NCBI GenBank assembly: GCA_029783825.1 | Contig: JAREIK010002034.1 | Span: 665,788 to 729,787 of the forward strand | Length of the DNA stretch: 64,000 bases | DNA from: Sapria himalayana | Taxonomy: Eukaryota; Streptophyta; Magnoliopsida; Malpighiales; Rafflesiaceae | Direction: 5' to 3' | The notes under the pieces: model-generated | The model's database searches: none | Seen by the model: the letters and a program-made list of their open reading frames with translations, nothing else | Told to the model about the DNA's origin: nothing | Position numbers and translations under genes: made by a program | Part shown: positions 24,821 through 36,444 of the stretch, piece by piece | How positions within the stretch are numbered: position 1 is the stretch's first letter | How the letters are laid out: every line of letters starts with the position of its first letter

Positions 24821-27049
24821 AGAAGTCTTAAGTTCTCTCTTGCATTATCTATAAATAAGAATGAATTGGATTTACTGATATGATAGATGGAATGGATATC
24901 TTGTGTTATGATGTAGATGAAGGTTCTTCTATTAAGATTTTGTTAGGATTTTGTCTTTCTTTCATTATCTTTTGCTCCTGGTTGGTGGGTTGGATTACCT
25001 TTGGGAGAAAAGTTGAAGATCTCGGTGGTCTTGTGAGTGGTTGATAAACTACAATTGCTATATTTTTAGGAGGTCTCATAGCTATGAGGCTTAACATACA
25101 AAGAAAATGGTGGATACTTCTAGGTAGAAGGTGAAAATCGACTATGAGGCTATTAGCTACATCAATGCTCAAACTATTTCATCATTATTAAGTAACACAT
25201 AACTAAAGTGATCCATCCATATAGGCACTAAGTGCACATAACATCTTTGTTGATCTCATTGGATCGAATACCACAGAAAGCATTGGCTTGCAGTCCCTAG
25301 TGTACTCAACTCAAGCAGCTCAGTTTGCTTTATGTACTCTAACTAGCAAAGCACAACATGAAACTAGTTGTTCCATCAGGGTGCTCGAGGCATGCATTGA
25401 TAGTTGCATGAAGAAAAGGGTAATGCCCAACTCAAGAACTCATTGTAGACTAGGCCTCTATTAGGGCTAGGGTCTAAAGCATAGAATTCTACCTAATTAA
25501 GTTTGATTGCGGAATAAAGCCTATCTTTAAAAGGATATCTCTCGCTTCACCTCTTTATGACACAACAAGGCCTCTTTTTGAAAGTTTGTGCTTTCATGGG
25601 GATATCACTTACTTATAAGCAGGGAGAAGCCTAATGCTTTTTCACTTTGGTAGCAAACAAGCTACTTGCAGCCTATGGTTCAATCAGGCTTAAAATACAT
25701 AAATGTAGGAGTATGTCCTTGTGTGCCTTGGAGTGGGCTATTGAAAGATAACTATAAGACATCAAGCCACAAAAAAGAAGAATCACATAAGTAGTTCTAA
25801 TTTAAGACACTTGACAAGGAGCTTCTATGCAGATTATACACCCACCTAGCCTACTTAGTTCTCAATTCCTAAAGGGGGCTTTGTATGCTATCTTGCTATT
25901 AGTAGAGTAGGGTCAGCAACATGCTTGGAATTGCCGACCTTCTATACCATATTTTATTCTCAGACCCATTATATAGAATTAAAGTGTAATGGCCCTAGAA
26001 AAGTAAATCAAGTTGTAACTAATCATGCTAGATGTTGATGTAAAAGACTAGGAGTGGAGATCCATTTGGGGATTTGAGGAGACTGACTTAATCTCAAAAT
26101 AAAATAAAAGAGAGTAAGTGCGAACACCTCTTGAATGAAAGGTTTAGCTTCTTGATTCACCATTAAACTATTCATTCCAATCTATTTTTTCTAAGCACAT
26201 AAGACAATTTTAGTAAAGATCGGCTAAGCCATAGCATCGGTTCTATTCAAAAGCAGGGTCTATAGAATAGGATAGTTCCGAATAATGAGCCTTGCAGCTT
26301 TTCATCCATCATAATATGGAAGGGGTCCTCCATCACAAAAAAGAAAGCATATCGCCTTTCCCTGGCCTTCCTCTTTATTATTCTCTATGATCAAGCCAAA
26401 AGTTTCTCTCTCCTTTTAGCTGAGGTTTGTTAGCTCCTTGGGAGTAGACATATTTTTTATAGACTCGATCTGGTCACAAATCCAAATTTTTTAATGAAAG
26501 AAGTAGAATTTATATTAGCATGGTTGGATGTCTAGTCCACCCAATCTAAGCCGACATCATCTCTCCCTATTAGTAAGCAGTCATTTCTTATTATCTCCTT
26601 ACCCACTGAGCAAGCATCACAATTAAATAAAAACTATATTAACAAGCTCTTCATTCCCTTTCAAAGATATGGCTGATGCAAGCATGATGATTACGTAGCT
26701 ACCTATGTTACAACTAGGAAACATGCTAGCCTCACTTAAATCGAGATCTTCAAACTAGACCAAATCCAAAGTCAATCCCTTAATGTAAGTAAGATCAAAA
26801 AGTCAATTTAATGTAGAAACTTCAGTCATAGATCCTATAAACCAGTGGACTCTAACTTTTCTATTCTTTTTTTTTCTCCCCTTTACTTATGATATTTTTT
26901 TTGAGTAAGAAGGGGAAGGGAAAGAAGCCGGCCTAAGGAAGGGAAGGTAAAGGGACTCTTCCTCCAATAAAGTTTTAAGGGGTAAGGCCTAGGGAGGATT
27001 GGCAAGGAAATGTCTTATGTAATGGAAGTACAGCCCACTTGGATGGACC
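24821..27049. other. NUMT spacer without recognised genes
   Basis: No organelle gene was recognised here. Purine-rich aagaagggg / gggaaagaag stretches near 26910-26960 look like plant mitochondrial intergenic DNA. Confidence 0.4.
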
Positions 27050-27240
27050 AACTATGTCGCAGATGCCTTAACCATGAAGAAAGAGCTGGTGGCATTGAAG
27101 TGTGAGGTAGTGGTAGCCACCAACAAGGACATGATCGAGATGGGCTTGAAAAATAAAACATAATAAGCATTTTGCATCAAGCTAAGGAATGCAAAACTCG
27201 TCTTGGATCAAGGAAAGGAGGGGCTCTTGGAAAAATAAAA
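27050..27240 (+). pseudogene. Ty3/gypsy RNase H-end fragment inside the NUMT
   Basis: The plus frame reads NYVADALTMKKELVALKCEV, matching the end of the Ty3/gypsy RNase H domain (N.vADALSRk.el.al). It continues open for about 60 codons in the following linker style. Flanking sequence on both sides looks mitochondrial. Plant mitochondrial genomes commonly carry scraps of nuclear retrotransposons, so it may have entered the organelle first and returned with the NUMT. A direct nuclear insertion is the alternative. Confidence 0.55.
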
Positions 27241-27516
27241 GTAAAAAAGGATACCCGGCCAAAGAAAATCCAACATTGGCCATGAGAAAGGTTAAGGTCT
27301 AAGGTCACAAATAAGGTTGACTTGATGTTTCATCTAACAAGAAATTTCGTAAGAGGGGAGAGAACCTCTTATGCCCAAACCCATAGACTTCTATGTATTT
27401 ATTGATTGGACCAAAGTGACTTCCGATGCGACAAGTCTTTCTTATTATGAGATCTTAGAGTAAGAAGTAAAACAAAAGGAATGAAATAAAAAGTGTTTCT
27501 GATGATTATGCTTAAT

Positions 27517-28321
27517 AGCCCACTTCAACAATTTGCATTTCTCAAATTAATTTCTATGAATATAGGAAACTTGTCTTTCTCATTCACAAATTCATCTTTG
27601 TTTATGCTGCTAAATCTTTGTTAATTTGGTCCTACTTCTAGTTCACTTTGTTACTAAAAATGGAGGAAACTCAATACCAAATGCTTTGCAATCTTTGGTA
27701 GAGCTTTTTTTATGGTTTCGTGCTAAACCTGGTAAATGAACAAATAGCTGGTCTTTCTAAAAAAGTGAAACAAAAGTTTTTCCCTTGAATCTTGGTCACT
27801 TTTACTTTTTCATTATTTCTTAATCCCCAAGGTATGATATCTTATAGCTTCGTAGTTACTAATCATTTTCTTGTTATTTTGATTCTCTCATTTTCTATTT
27901 TTATTGGCATTACTATAGTGAGATTTTTCAAAACAATGGGCTTCATTTTTTAAGCTTCTTATTACCCATAGGAGTCCCACATCCATTAGCACCTTTTTTA
28001 GTACTTATTGAGCTACTCTTTTATTCTTTTGGTGCATTAAGCTTAGAAATACATTTATTTGCTAATATATTGCTGGCCATAGTTCATTAAAGATTTTAAG
28101 TGGGTTCGCTTGGACTATGCTATGCATGACATCATGAATGATTTGTTCTATTTTATAGGGGATCCATGTCCTTTCTTTATAGTTCTTGCATTAACCATCT
28201 AGGAATTAGGTGTAGCAATATAAAAAGCTCACAGTTATATGATCTTAATCGATGTTTACTTAAATGGTGCTACAAATCTCCATCAAAGTAGTTATTTTAT
28301 TTTATAGTTGAAAAAAAGTGA
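27517..28321 (+). pseudogene. atp6: Mitochondrial ATP synthase F0 subunit a (atp6) remnant
   Basis: Translation across frames follows plant mitochondrial Atp6 from its N-terminal 'SPLqQF' and 'MNIGN..FSFTNSSLFMLL' (about 27520-27615). It continues through 'GGNSiPNAlQSLVEL' (27662-27705), 'FFPl.LVtF' (27778), 'THRSP..ista' (in place of PAGVPLPLAPF, 27967) and 'KILSGFAWTMLCM' (28090-28128). The end is a 'NDLFYFIG'-like stretch and a 'YLNgATNLHQSSYF' segment (28256-28300). Atp6 is the membrane subunit forming the proton channel with the c-ring. This copy has numerous stops and frameshifts and lacks organelle context, so it is a non-functional nuclear copy. Confidence 0.92.
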
Positions 28322-29359
28322 GGAGCAAGACATGCTCCAAAATTTATGAGGTGAAGAAGCAATAACGTCTCCCATCCCCTAATCAAATCAAAAAGTTTCT
28401 ATGGTGTTTTCTTTATGAATTAGGGTGGCTAAGACTACATGAGATGTTTGATTTTATATAGAAGGAGGAAGGCCTTTTTTTTTTGTTCAATAGGGAAAAC
28501 TCGTTGAGTATATAGGGAATAAGCTGATGAATGAATGAATGAGTAGCTAAATGCTCTATATTGGGCCACTTCTTTTTTTTTATTTTGGCAAGATTATACT
28601 ATATAAAAAAATGCATGAAAGTCAGTCCAACCTGCACTATGTTTAAATCTCTACTTTGATCTTTAATCTATTAAAGGAGATGTCGATGCCATTCAAAGAT
28701 TCTCTAGGTTGGCTTGATTTTAGGCTATATCTGAGTTCAACCTGAGTTCAACTAGGTTTCTTTCACTTACTAGTAGAGTACAAAGTTTGTTTCTTAGCAG
28801 CAAAATTCCTAGCTTTCAATATAAGAGGAACCATTATGTGATGTCTTTTCATTCTTTTTCCCTCATCGAATGTGAGCCCATTTCTCAAACTTTTGGTAGA
28901 TGAATCCTTGACCCATAAGTGCTATCAGTTTTATTATCTTATAAAGTCATAAAAAGAGCTTTTATTTGGGGAATGAAAGTCTCTTCCTTTCCATACCCAA
29001 CCTAATACGATAAGAATCTTTCCTCCTTTCATGAATCAAAATGGAGATAGAGACTCTTTGCTCTAAAACAATTATTGATTGGTGGCTTCCTGAGTAGCTG
29101 GTAAAAAGAAAGATATATCAACAAGTTCTCCTATTATAAGTAAATACTTTTTTCGATCAATACACCGCATATAGAATTTTACTTTTTTTAGCTAAGAATG
29201 TATGTAGTCAAGTACCTTTATCAATGAGAATTAGTCCCCATGTTTTTATCAGCCAATAAAGGACTTTTCTATCTCTCTTTTTATCTTGTATATTAGGTGG
29301 AAGAATAAAAGATTCTGTTCCTTTGATTTTTTTTTCTTTTCCAAAAAAATAACTCTAGA
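28322..29359. other. NUMT downstream of atp6, no gene recognised
   Basis: Spacer-like sequence. A direct repeat of gagttcaacct/gagttcaact lies near 28733-28753. No further organelle gene is visible. Confidence 0.4.
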
Positions 29360-29806
29360 ATATGACATACTTATATGTACTAACAAGGTGCTCAAGTTCT
29401 ATGGCATGGAAATAATATTATGGTCATTAAGTTCTATGCACAATGATATGATTATATTATCTTAGTAATAAATTCATAACATAAAATAGTATCATGACTA
29501 TTTTAGTAGAGTTACAACTAAAAAAAAATACCACAACTACTTAATACTATTACGAAGGATATATATATATATAAGTCGTGATAAAAGAATTATCATGGTT
29601 ATCTATCACTTCTCTCTCCTAAAAGGGTTTCTCCATCAATTCTATTAATTTAACCCCAAATTCTCTCCGATTTCACTAATATTTATCACTTACTCTTCAA
29701 AGTATGATTTAAGTGAAATCTCTTTAATAACTGCTAGTATTCATTCTAATAGTCTATACTTTATTTTTTAAATGGTATCATTTATTTGGTATTTTGAATA
29801 CCAAAC
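29360..29806 (-). repeat. Athila LTR fragment, inverted
   Basis: Read on the minus strand this starts tttggtattcaaaataccaaat and aligns with the beginning of the LTR at 51381 onward. Shared order: gaatactagcagttat, attagtgaaatc, gagaatttgg, ttgatggagaaa, aggagagagaag, then the tgtaactct...aatagtcatgata stretch. It is the first 450 bases of the LTR with nothing behind it. It abuts the truncated copia LTR on its right. Confidence 0.75.
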
Positions 29807-30015
29807 AATAATGTAAAAGGGCTTTTATAAATTGGTAGCCATTTATGAAATAAGATAGTGAAATTTCTTCTTCCATCTTATGTCATTTCTCTTGTGCATT
29901 GTGAGATTATGGTTTGAGAGATCCTTCCCCTTTTTGAAATCCTAAATCACCATTACAAATTTTTAAATTTATAATTAGGAAAAGATTAAATGAAGTATCT
30001 TAGATTTCCAACATT

Positions 30016-30027
30016 TGGCACCACAGC
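30016..30027 (+). other. Copia primer binding site (initiator tRNA-Met), decayed
   Basis: tggcaccacagc directly follows the LTR end ccaaca(tt). The canonical copia site is TGGTATCAGAGC, so several bases differ. Position and flanking sequence make the call. Confidence 0.7.
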
Positions 30028-30089
30028 CACAATTTAGTTGTAGAGCCTAATTTTCCATTATATCTAGAGTTTAGAAGATATGTGGTGTT

Positions 30090-30995
30090 TGAATCTAGTA
30101 TGGAAAATTTGGTGATATCTACTATTGAAATCAAGAAGTTTTAGTGAATAATTTCAAACTTTGGAAACTAAAGATGGAGGATATGTTTTTTGATAGAAAT
30201 TATTGGTTCACAATCTAAGTTCCAAAACCAACAAAAAATGATCAAAAATTAGATATGATATTTATCGAGTTTGTCAAATTTGACAAGTTATATCGAAGAG
30301 CATGAGTTTTGATCCAATTGTATTTGAGAGATAAAGTCTTGGTGAATGTTTCTAGTGAATGATCATCAAATGATTTGTAGAAGTTTAAGATTCTCTATTA
30401 GAGTAAATCATTACTAAATAAATTATTTTTTAGGAAGAAACTATATAAGTTTCACATGTAGGAGGCTCATTCTTTTTCTTCACATTTACATGTGTTTCAA
30501 ATACATATTATCTAGTTGTTGTCTATTAGTTGTGATGATGGCTACTAATCTATTATTCTCATTAGTTAACTACTAAATTTATAAGAAAACTTAATTATTA
30601 TCATTGGTAGTGGTATGACATAGTTATCCTATGAGATAATAGTTTCAATACTACTGTCTGAGGATATGAAAAGACTAAGTATGAAAAAATACTTGGAAAA
30701 CATATTATTTGTGTAGGAGAAGATTGAAGAAAGAAGTCTCGATTATCCTACAAGCAAATCAATGACAAGGGAAATATCTAGGAGTGTGGATAAGCTAAAA
30801 TTCAAGTGTTGGAAGTTCGGTAATGCTAGGAACTTCAAGGGAGGCTATCTAAAAAGTGAAAACAAACCAACTCATGTCTCAAAATATTTTCAAATTGTCA
30901 ATCAGGTAAAAGCTAGCTTAGAGGATAAGGAGCTATCCACTAGATACTTACACTTTGTATATGCATGTGTTGCTCATATTGATAAGGACATCTAG
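30090..30995 (+). pseudogene. Copia gag remnant with degenerate zinc knuckle
   Basis: The nucleocapsid knuckle is visible as KCWKFGNARNFKGGY (30802-30846). By register with C-x2-C-x4-H-x4-C only the first cysteine survives; the others have become F, N and Y, so it could not bind zinc. An open frame of 77 codons covers this part. The preceding capsid region (30090-30700) is readable only in scraps between stops. Confidence 0.75.
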
Positions 30996-31260
30996 TTCAT
31001 TGAAATAGGTTCTTCATATAACATGTCTCCTCTTCAGAACTAGTTCAACCAATTTGAGTCTTATGATGGATGACATGCAGTTATAGAAAATAATTCAATG
31101 GTGAAGATAATTGGATGTGGAAAGGTGAAGATAGAGCTACATAATGGGACTTTCAAATTCATTTTAAGGGTTATGCATATTCCATACTTAATAAAAAATT
31201 TGATTTCTATAAATGCGATGATTTATATTGGTATATAAATTTGTTGTGATGTCAAGACTT
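30996..31260 (+). pseudogene. Copia protease remnant
   Basis: 'FIEIGSSYNMSP' (about 30992-31027) stands where W.lDSGAS.HMtp is expected, with the catalytic D replaced by I/G context. It is followed by 'KIIGCGKVKIELHNGT' (31108-31152) and 'VMHIPYLIKNLISI' (31168-31209), the conserved copia protease tail. The active site is destroyed. Confidence 0.8.
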
Positions 31261-31429
31261 CCAAGATGACTCAATGGGGAAAGGTGATTGATTAGAGAAT
31301 AAGGTATAGAACCTTGTATAATTTGCTGGCAAGCACCATCATGTCTTTTTTCATTAATGAATATATCCATGTGCCAAAAAAAAATGAGGAATAAGTTGTA
31401 GTTCAAATTAGAGAAGTGAAAGTTCACTG

Positions 31430-31520
31430 ATTTAAAGGAAGTCATGAAAGGCTATAAGATTTAAAATCTAGAAACAAGAACAATCATATTTAGTAGAGAT
31501 GTCTTTTTCAGGTAGTTCAA
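31430..31520 (+). pseudogene. Copia integrase C-terminal scrap
   Basis: 'KGYKI.NLETRTIIFSRDVFF' (31447-31509) matches the copia 'KGYrLwDp.trkii.SRDVvF' segment that follows the integrase core. The core itself (D,D,E) is missing between the protease and this point, so a large internal deletion has occurred. Confidence 0.7.
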
Positions 31521-31789
31521 TAGTGGAGAAGTCCTGACCAATCAGAATGTGGGTGATCTTAATGAAGAAAGTGCGTCATGACATCTTATAATGATGACAT
31601 CACAAAATGTGTGGTAACTTTATACTAATAGTGGTATAGATTCTTGATGAAGAGGTAGTGTAGATAGGGTTTAAAGATTTTATTGAAAGAAGATGTAATC
31701 GAGGCTTCACCGACATTAAGTAGCCAAAGGATATCTACATGAATTAGAAATGCACATAAGATATATTGATAGTGCATACTATGTGCTCT

Positions 31790-32691
31790 TCATATCACAA
31801 GAGATGAGCCGGATACTATGAAGAAGGAAAGAGCATACGAGGGGTCAAAGCAATGTGAGCATGCCATGGAAGAGGAGATGCAATCATTGAATAAGAATAA
31901 TACTTGGAATCTAATAAAGTTACCTTCGTATTGGAAGGAAATAAGTTGCAATTGGGCGTCCAAATTGAAGATAAAGGCTGATGAAAAGATAAATAAGTAT
32001 ATAAGGCAAAGTTAGTTGCTAAAGGATACTCTCAAGTTGAAAGTATTGATTATGATGATATCTTCTCACAAGTAGTGAAGATGTCCTCTATCTGGGTGTT
32101 ATTGGCTACTATTGCTAGTTATGATTTGAAGGATGAGTAGCATAATGTGAAAATGACTTTTCTTCATGGAGATCTAGATGAAGAGATATATATGTAGATC
32201 AATTTCAATATGAAATACAAGGAAAACTTAGTATACAAACTACAAAAATCACTATATGGATTGAAGTAGTTTTCGAGGGTGTGCTATCAAAAATTTGATT
32301 CATATGTCATGTAGCTAGGATTCAATAGATGTGAGGTCGACCGCTATGTGTATCCAAAATGGTTAGATAATAATTATGTTATTCTAACTTTGTATGTTGA
32401 TGATATGCTAATGATTGGAAATAGCAAGAAGATGATCAATGCAATGAAATGATTGTTAGTGATAAAGTTCAGCATGACATATCTTGTGGTAGCAAACTTC
32501 ATACTGGGCATGCATATTTGGAGAGATTGAAAAAAGAGGATGTTGTGTCTTAGCAACTAGAAGTATATTAAAGAAATATTTTAGAAGTACAAAGCATATG
32601 ATTACAAGCTAATGGGAACTCCTATGGTGACTAGGATGAAGTTGACAATGAAGTAATTTCTACTACTCATCAAGAAAAGGAAGAGATGGTT
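31790..32691 (+). pseudogene. Copia reverse transcriptase remnant (main part)
   Basis: The opening 65-codon open frame includes 'AMEEEMQSLNKNNTWNLIKLP' (31863-31924), the standard copia RT entry. Then follow 'FFMEI.MKRYIC' (FLHGDL.EEIYM, about 32160), 'NYKNHYMD' (KL.KSLYGL, 32240), and the catalytic LYVDDMLMIGNSK (32389-32427). 'FILGMHIWRD' (32499) and 'YDYKLMGTPMVTRMKLTMK' (32598-32654) close the part. It ends in a VLT segment at the solo LTR border and resumes at 34202. Confidence 0.88.
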
Positions 32692-32696
32692 CTCAC

Positions 32697-34196
32697 TGTT
32701 AGTAATAGTTCTCTAGGCATATCATATGGACATGGTATTTTGATTATTTGTGAGAATTAATTATTATTATGATTTGCATGTTTATTATATATAATATCCT
32801 TGAATAATATTATTAATTATTCTAAATGTTCCTAATTGATTATTGTTATGGGAATACCAATGAATTAAGATTAATATAAAGTTTGATTGATATTCATGGG
32901 ATGAATATGTGTGTAAGATATAAATAAGATTTATATCGATTTGTTGAGAATAAATATTGGACAGACCCATCTTGAGATAAATACATGGATCAAAGTCATA
33001 AGTTAATCTCTAATAGTTATGTTTTTAAATCTTTTGACCTAAGATCACTATAGTTCTCAACATTAGGAATATTATGTTTAGATATAATCAAATATTATCT
33101 TTAATCAGATGATTATAAAGGTTATACTTAAATATAATAAAAAGTATGTAGTGAGATAAGAGTGATTAAGATGGAATTTATCTCTCTTATTATAAGAAAG
33201 ATATATTTGGGTCCCCTCTACAATTGAGACTGAGAAATGCATGGTTGTGCTCAAATGAATTAATGGAGATCAATATTATTTGTTTAGTCAGCCTAATTGA
33301 GTTTCAAGTAATCAAAGATAAAATGATATAAGATTTCCTTTGTCTGTGCCTTATATTCTATCAAGATATCATGAGACAAAAGAATTATGTCATTAGCTAT
33401 ATTAAGGTTGTCTTGGATCATGAGCTTTTTATTTAATTTGGGTAGTCATAATGTCTTGCTAGATGCTACTTATTACTTGTAGGATTAAAATGTGATTTAA
33501 GCATACTACTAATGTTAATTGAACCTATAGCATCACACATTAAGAATGAATAATAACGATTATGGTTTTTCACTCTTTGTAGTAATTTAAAATGATTAGA
33601 TTATTTTAAATCACAAATAATAATTAGTTATTATTTAAATTTGAATTTAATTTTGAGAAAGCTTAAATTCATGATTTAAATAAATAATTAATTTGTTACA
33701 CTGAACTTAAGTTTTAATGAATAAATTCATTTAAAAGGGGTTTTTAAGGATTTGAATTTAAGTTGTTATTATTTAAAAGAGTTTTAAATATATAATTAAA
33801 TTCATTTATGACTAAAACCCTAGCAAACTTGTATATATATGTGAGACATATTTGATGCAAGCAGTCATCTTTTATAAAACAGAGAGAAACCCTTTCGTTT
33901 TGAGGAGAAGAATCTGAACTAGCATTCAACAAGATCATTTATTATTTGTTCATGAGTGGATACTTGTAGAGGGTGGTCATTTTTCAGATAGGCATCACCT
34001 TTGAAGATCCGAATAAACTAGGATGCACACTTTGAAGGCTTGCCGAATCAATCTACAAGAGGAAAGTTTTGTTTACATTTCTTTCGTATTTTAATGAAAC
34101 ACATGTGATCATTGGTGGGTTAAGGGATAAAAAAAGTATAAATTTTGTTGCGTTTATGTTCCAATTAGATTGGATATTCTATCAAAAACCCCAACA
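32697..34196 (+). mobile_element. Solo LTR (1500 bp) with perfect 5-bp target duplications
   Basis: The segment starts tgttag and ends ccccaaca, so it has TG...CA termini. It is flanked on both sides by ctcac (32692-32696 and 34197-34201). Excising it and one copy of ctcac restores the copia RT frame from 'MVLT' into 'PYAIFIGSLIFSMV', the conserved PYAsaiGSLMYAMV stretch. A TATA-like tatatata (33830-33838) and a leader follow near its right third, as expected of an LTR promoter. It has no internal region, so it is the product of LTR-LTR recombination. Strand is inferred from the TATA position. Confidence 0.88.
33830..33840 (+). promoter_or_regulatory. Putative TATA box of the solo LTR
   Basis: tatatatatg lies about 360 bases before the LTR end and upstream of a purine-rich leader (gagagaaaccc). 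Confidence 0.4.
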
Positions 34197-34201
34197 CTCA
34201 C

Positions 34202-34250
34202 TCCATATGCTATTTTTATTGGGAGTTTGATATTTTCTATGGTCAGTATA
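34202..34250 (+). pseudogene. Copia RT segment between two insertions
   Basis: Forty-nine bases encode PYAIFIGSLIFSMVS, the copia 'PYASAIGSLMYAMVC' motif. The left neighbour is a solo LTR and the right neighbour an Athila LTR. The protein continues as 'CIKANISHIVKVL' (T.RPDIahaVgvv) at 48331. Confidence 0.85.
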
Positions 34251-35492
34251 GTCTGGTGTTCAGACTACTAAATAATCTTAAGTATTTTGTGTTTTATGAT
34301 GATGCGTAGACTTGAAAATGAAGATAATATGAGTTGATTTCATGATATTGGCATTTAGGTAAGTTTTGTTGTGTAGTCATGTAATCAAAAGGTTTTTGGA
34401 GATGTAGTTTCAGCATTCATTCTTGGCCAAAGCTCTACTTTATTGTTTCGAGAAATTTTTATATGTCATGATTGATGACCCTACTAACTCATTAGCATAA
34501 TCCTTCCACTATGAAATAAATTCTTAGTGGTTATGATATTATCATAGATTTGTAGCTATCCTTATTTCAAAAAATTTAAATATCTATGATACTAATTCTT
34601 CGACATGCTACTCAAGTACCTCATTAGTGCTAAAGGTCACGACCAAGTCCAAGTTCTAGAACTTTATCTTTAATATGACTCAGTAGTATCAAGTCAAAGT
34701 AATAGCCTTTTTGCAAAGTTGTGACTTTTGATTTACAAAAATTTATAGATCCATAACTACTCAGGCCAAAGTCATGATACTTATTCAGAGTTGTGACTTT
34801 TAAGACACTAAATATTATAAAGGATAATAATTGGGTATGATAATTTCTAAGGTTGTGAGTCTTTTTATATAAAAGGAAGAAATAAACATGACTTATATGC
34901 TTAAGCTAATTGTTAGTACTATGACATCCTAGAAGTACCAAAGCAATGTGATATATGAGAAAAGAGAAAGCTAGTGTTAAGGCCACTCACAATGGCATGG
35001 ATGCTTGAGAGATATGAAAGAAGAATTATGGGTCAATTTCATAGCCAGTTTTCAATATCATGGCCACAACAAACACATGAGAAATCTCATCAGCATCTTG
35101 TCTATTTCTTGGTACCATGACCATATAAAACTCAAGAAAGACCATTATTAAAGTAATGACTTCTACATAGTGGACCCATTAACAAAATAAGATGTCATTT
35201 ACCACTATATGGCCATGTCCTAGCATTGTAGCCCTTTATGGATGACAAGATGACATATGCATAAAGGCATAGCTGCTTTATAATATTGTTACTTTGTGTA
35301 ATAGAGACATTAGGCCCAAGTCATGGTTATTGCTAGTGTCATGATTTTTTGTTTTTGAAATATCAAGATGCAGACTAGAATCATGACTATTTTCTAGAAT
35401 TTTGATTTCAAGTCAAAGAGATAAATATAGAAGTTATGATATTATTTTAAAAGCTATGACTTTCTACATAAAATAATACAAGGATGCATGAG

Positions 35493-35500
35493 TATAAATA
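35493..35500 (+). promoter_or_regulatory. TATA box, Athila 5' LTR
   Basis: tataaata sits at the same place as tataaata at 46941 in the partner LTR, downstream of the palindrome-rich region and just before a pyrimidine-rich leader. Confidence 0.6.
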
Positions 35501-36444
35501 TGGAAGATAGAGAAATTTCAAAGGATCTCTCTTTTTTCCTCTTCTTCATCTTCTCCCTCATGTAACAAGCAAAGTCATACTAACTATCAAACCATATTAA
35601 AGAATTTCACACTTCATAGGAGTTCCATGGGCGGGCAAGGGATGCAAAATTAATACTAATACCTAGAGTTGATGGTGCGACTCAAACCACTCTTCTCTAG
35701 GATGGATTTGAAAATTAATATCAAACTAACATGTGTCTAGGGTTTGTGTGAATCAAGATATATACTATAACTTGGTTTTTAATTAATGAATAAATGTGTT
35801 TCATCTATTTTATGTTATGGATATTGATAGATAGTTATTAAAAAGAACTAAATCTAAGATTTTGACTATTGTTAGATTTGTGCAAGATTATCACGATGAG
35901 TATTGATAGATATACCACAATGCTCACCCTTGCATATAAACCTATACATTAAAGCCTAAAATTTAGACATATTAATCATCATAAGTATATTAGTTACAAA
36001 GACAAAAGTACAAATATTTTTATATACCAACCCACCATACACATCTTAAAATAACTAGTACTCAATTAGGATGAAAGATTTGAAGGGTATTTTTCCAATG
36101 GGCCCACCCCCAGCGCGAGAGTCACATCATCATTAAGAAGAATTGAGACAAGTAATCTTTCGAACATGCTCGAGTATATTATAACTCATAAGGTGATAAT
36201 AGCCATTGTGAGTTACTTTTACATGAATGATTCATTCTAATAAAACATGAGAGAAACATATGTTAATTATGCAATTATAATGATTATAAAGCTGAAAGAA
36301 CAAATGCTTGCAAGTGATATTAATCTTTGGTTTCTATGACATGTCAGTCTAAAGAATATGAGTATGCATATGAAGTAATCATCAAGGGTAGTTGATGAAG
36401 ATGCTTAAGGGGTATAAGATTGTGAATAATTCTCGAGTAGAAAT

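Larger units (their letters stand above)
24400..29350. other. Nuclear insertion of mitochondrial DNA (NUMT)
   Basis: Two independent anchors in plus orientation show mitochondrial origin: a decayed plant mitochondrial trnS(UGA) at 24754-24820 and a decayed atp6 at about 27517-28321. Intervening DNA has the texture of plant mitochondrial spacer and no nuclear transposon ends. The right limit is set by an inverted Athila LTR fragment starting at about 29360. The left limit is a guess. Differences from the expected organelle sequence are largely C-to-T and G-to-A, so the insertion is old and has been methylated. Confidence 0.75.

Noticed and set aside
27517..28321. A working atp6 gene
   Set aside because: Multiple stops and frameshifts, and no mitochondrial context.
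32749..34196. Solo LTR starting at tgtgag (32749)
   Set aside because: Starting at 32697 gives an exact 5-bp target duplication and restores the copia frame; the later start gives neither.
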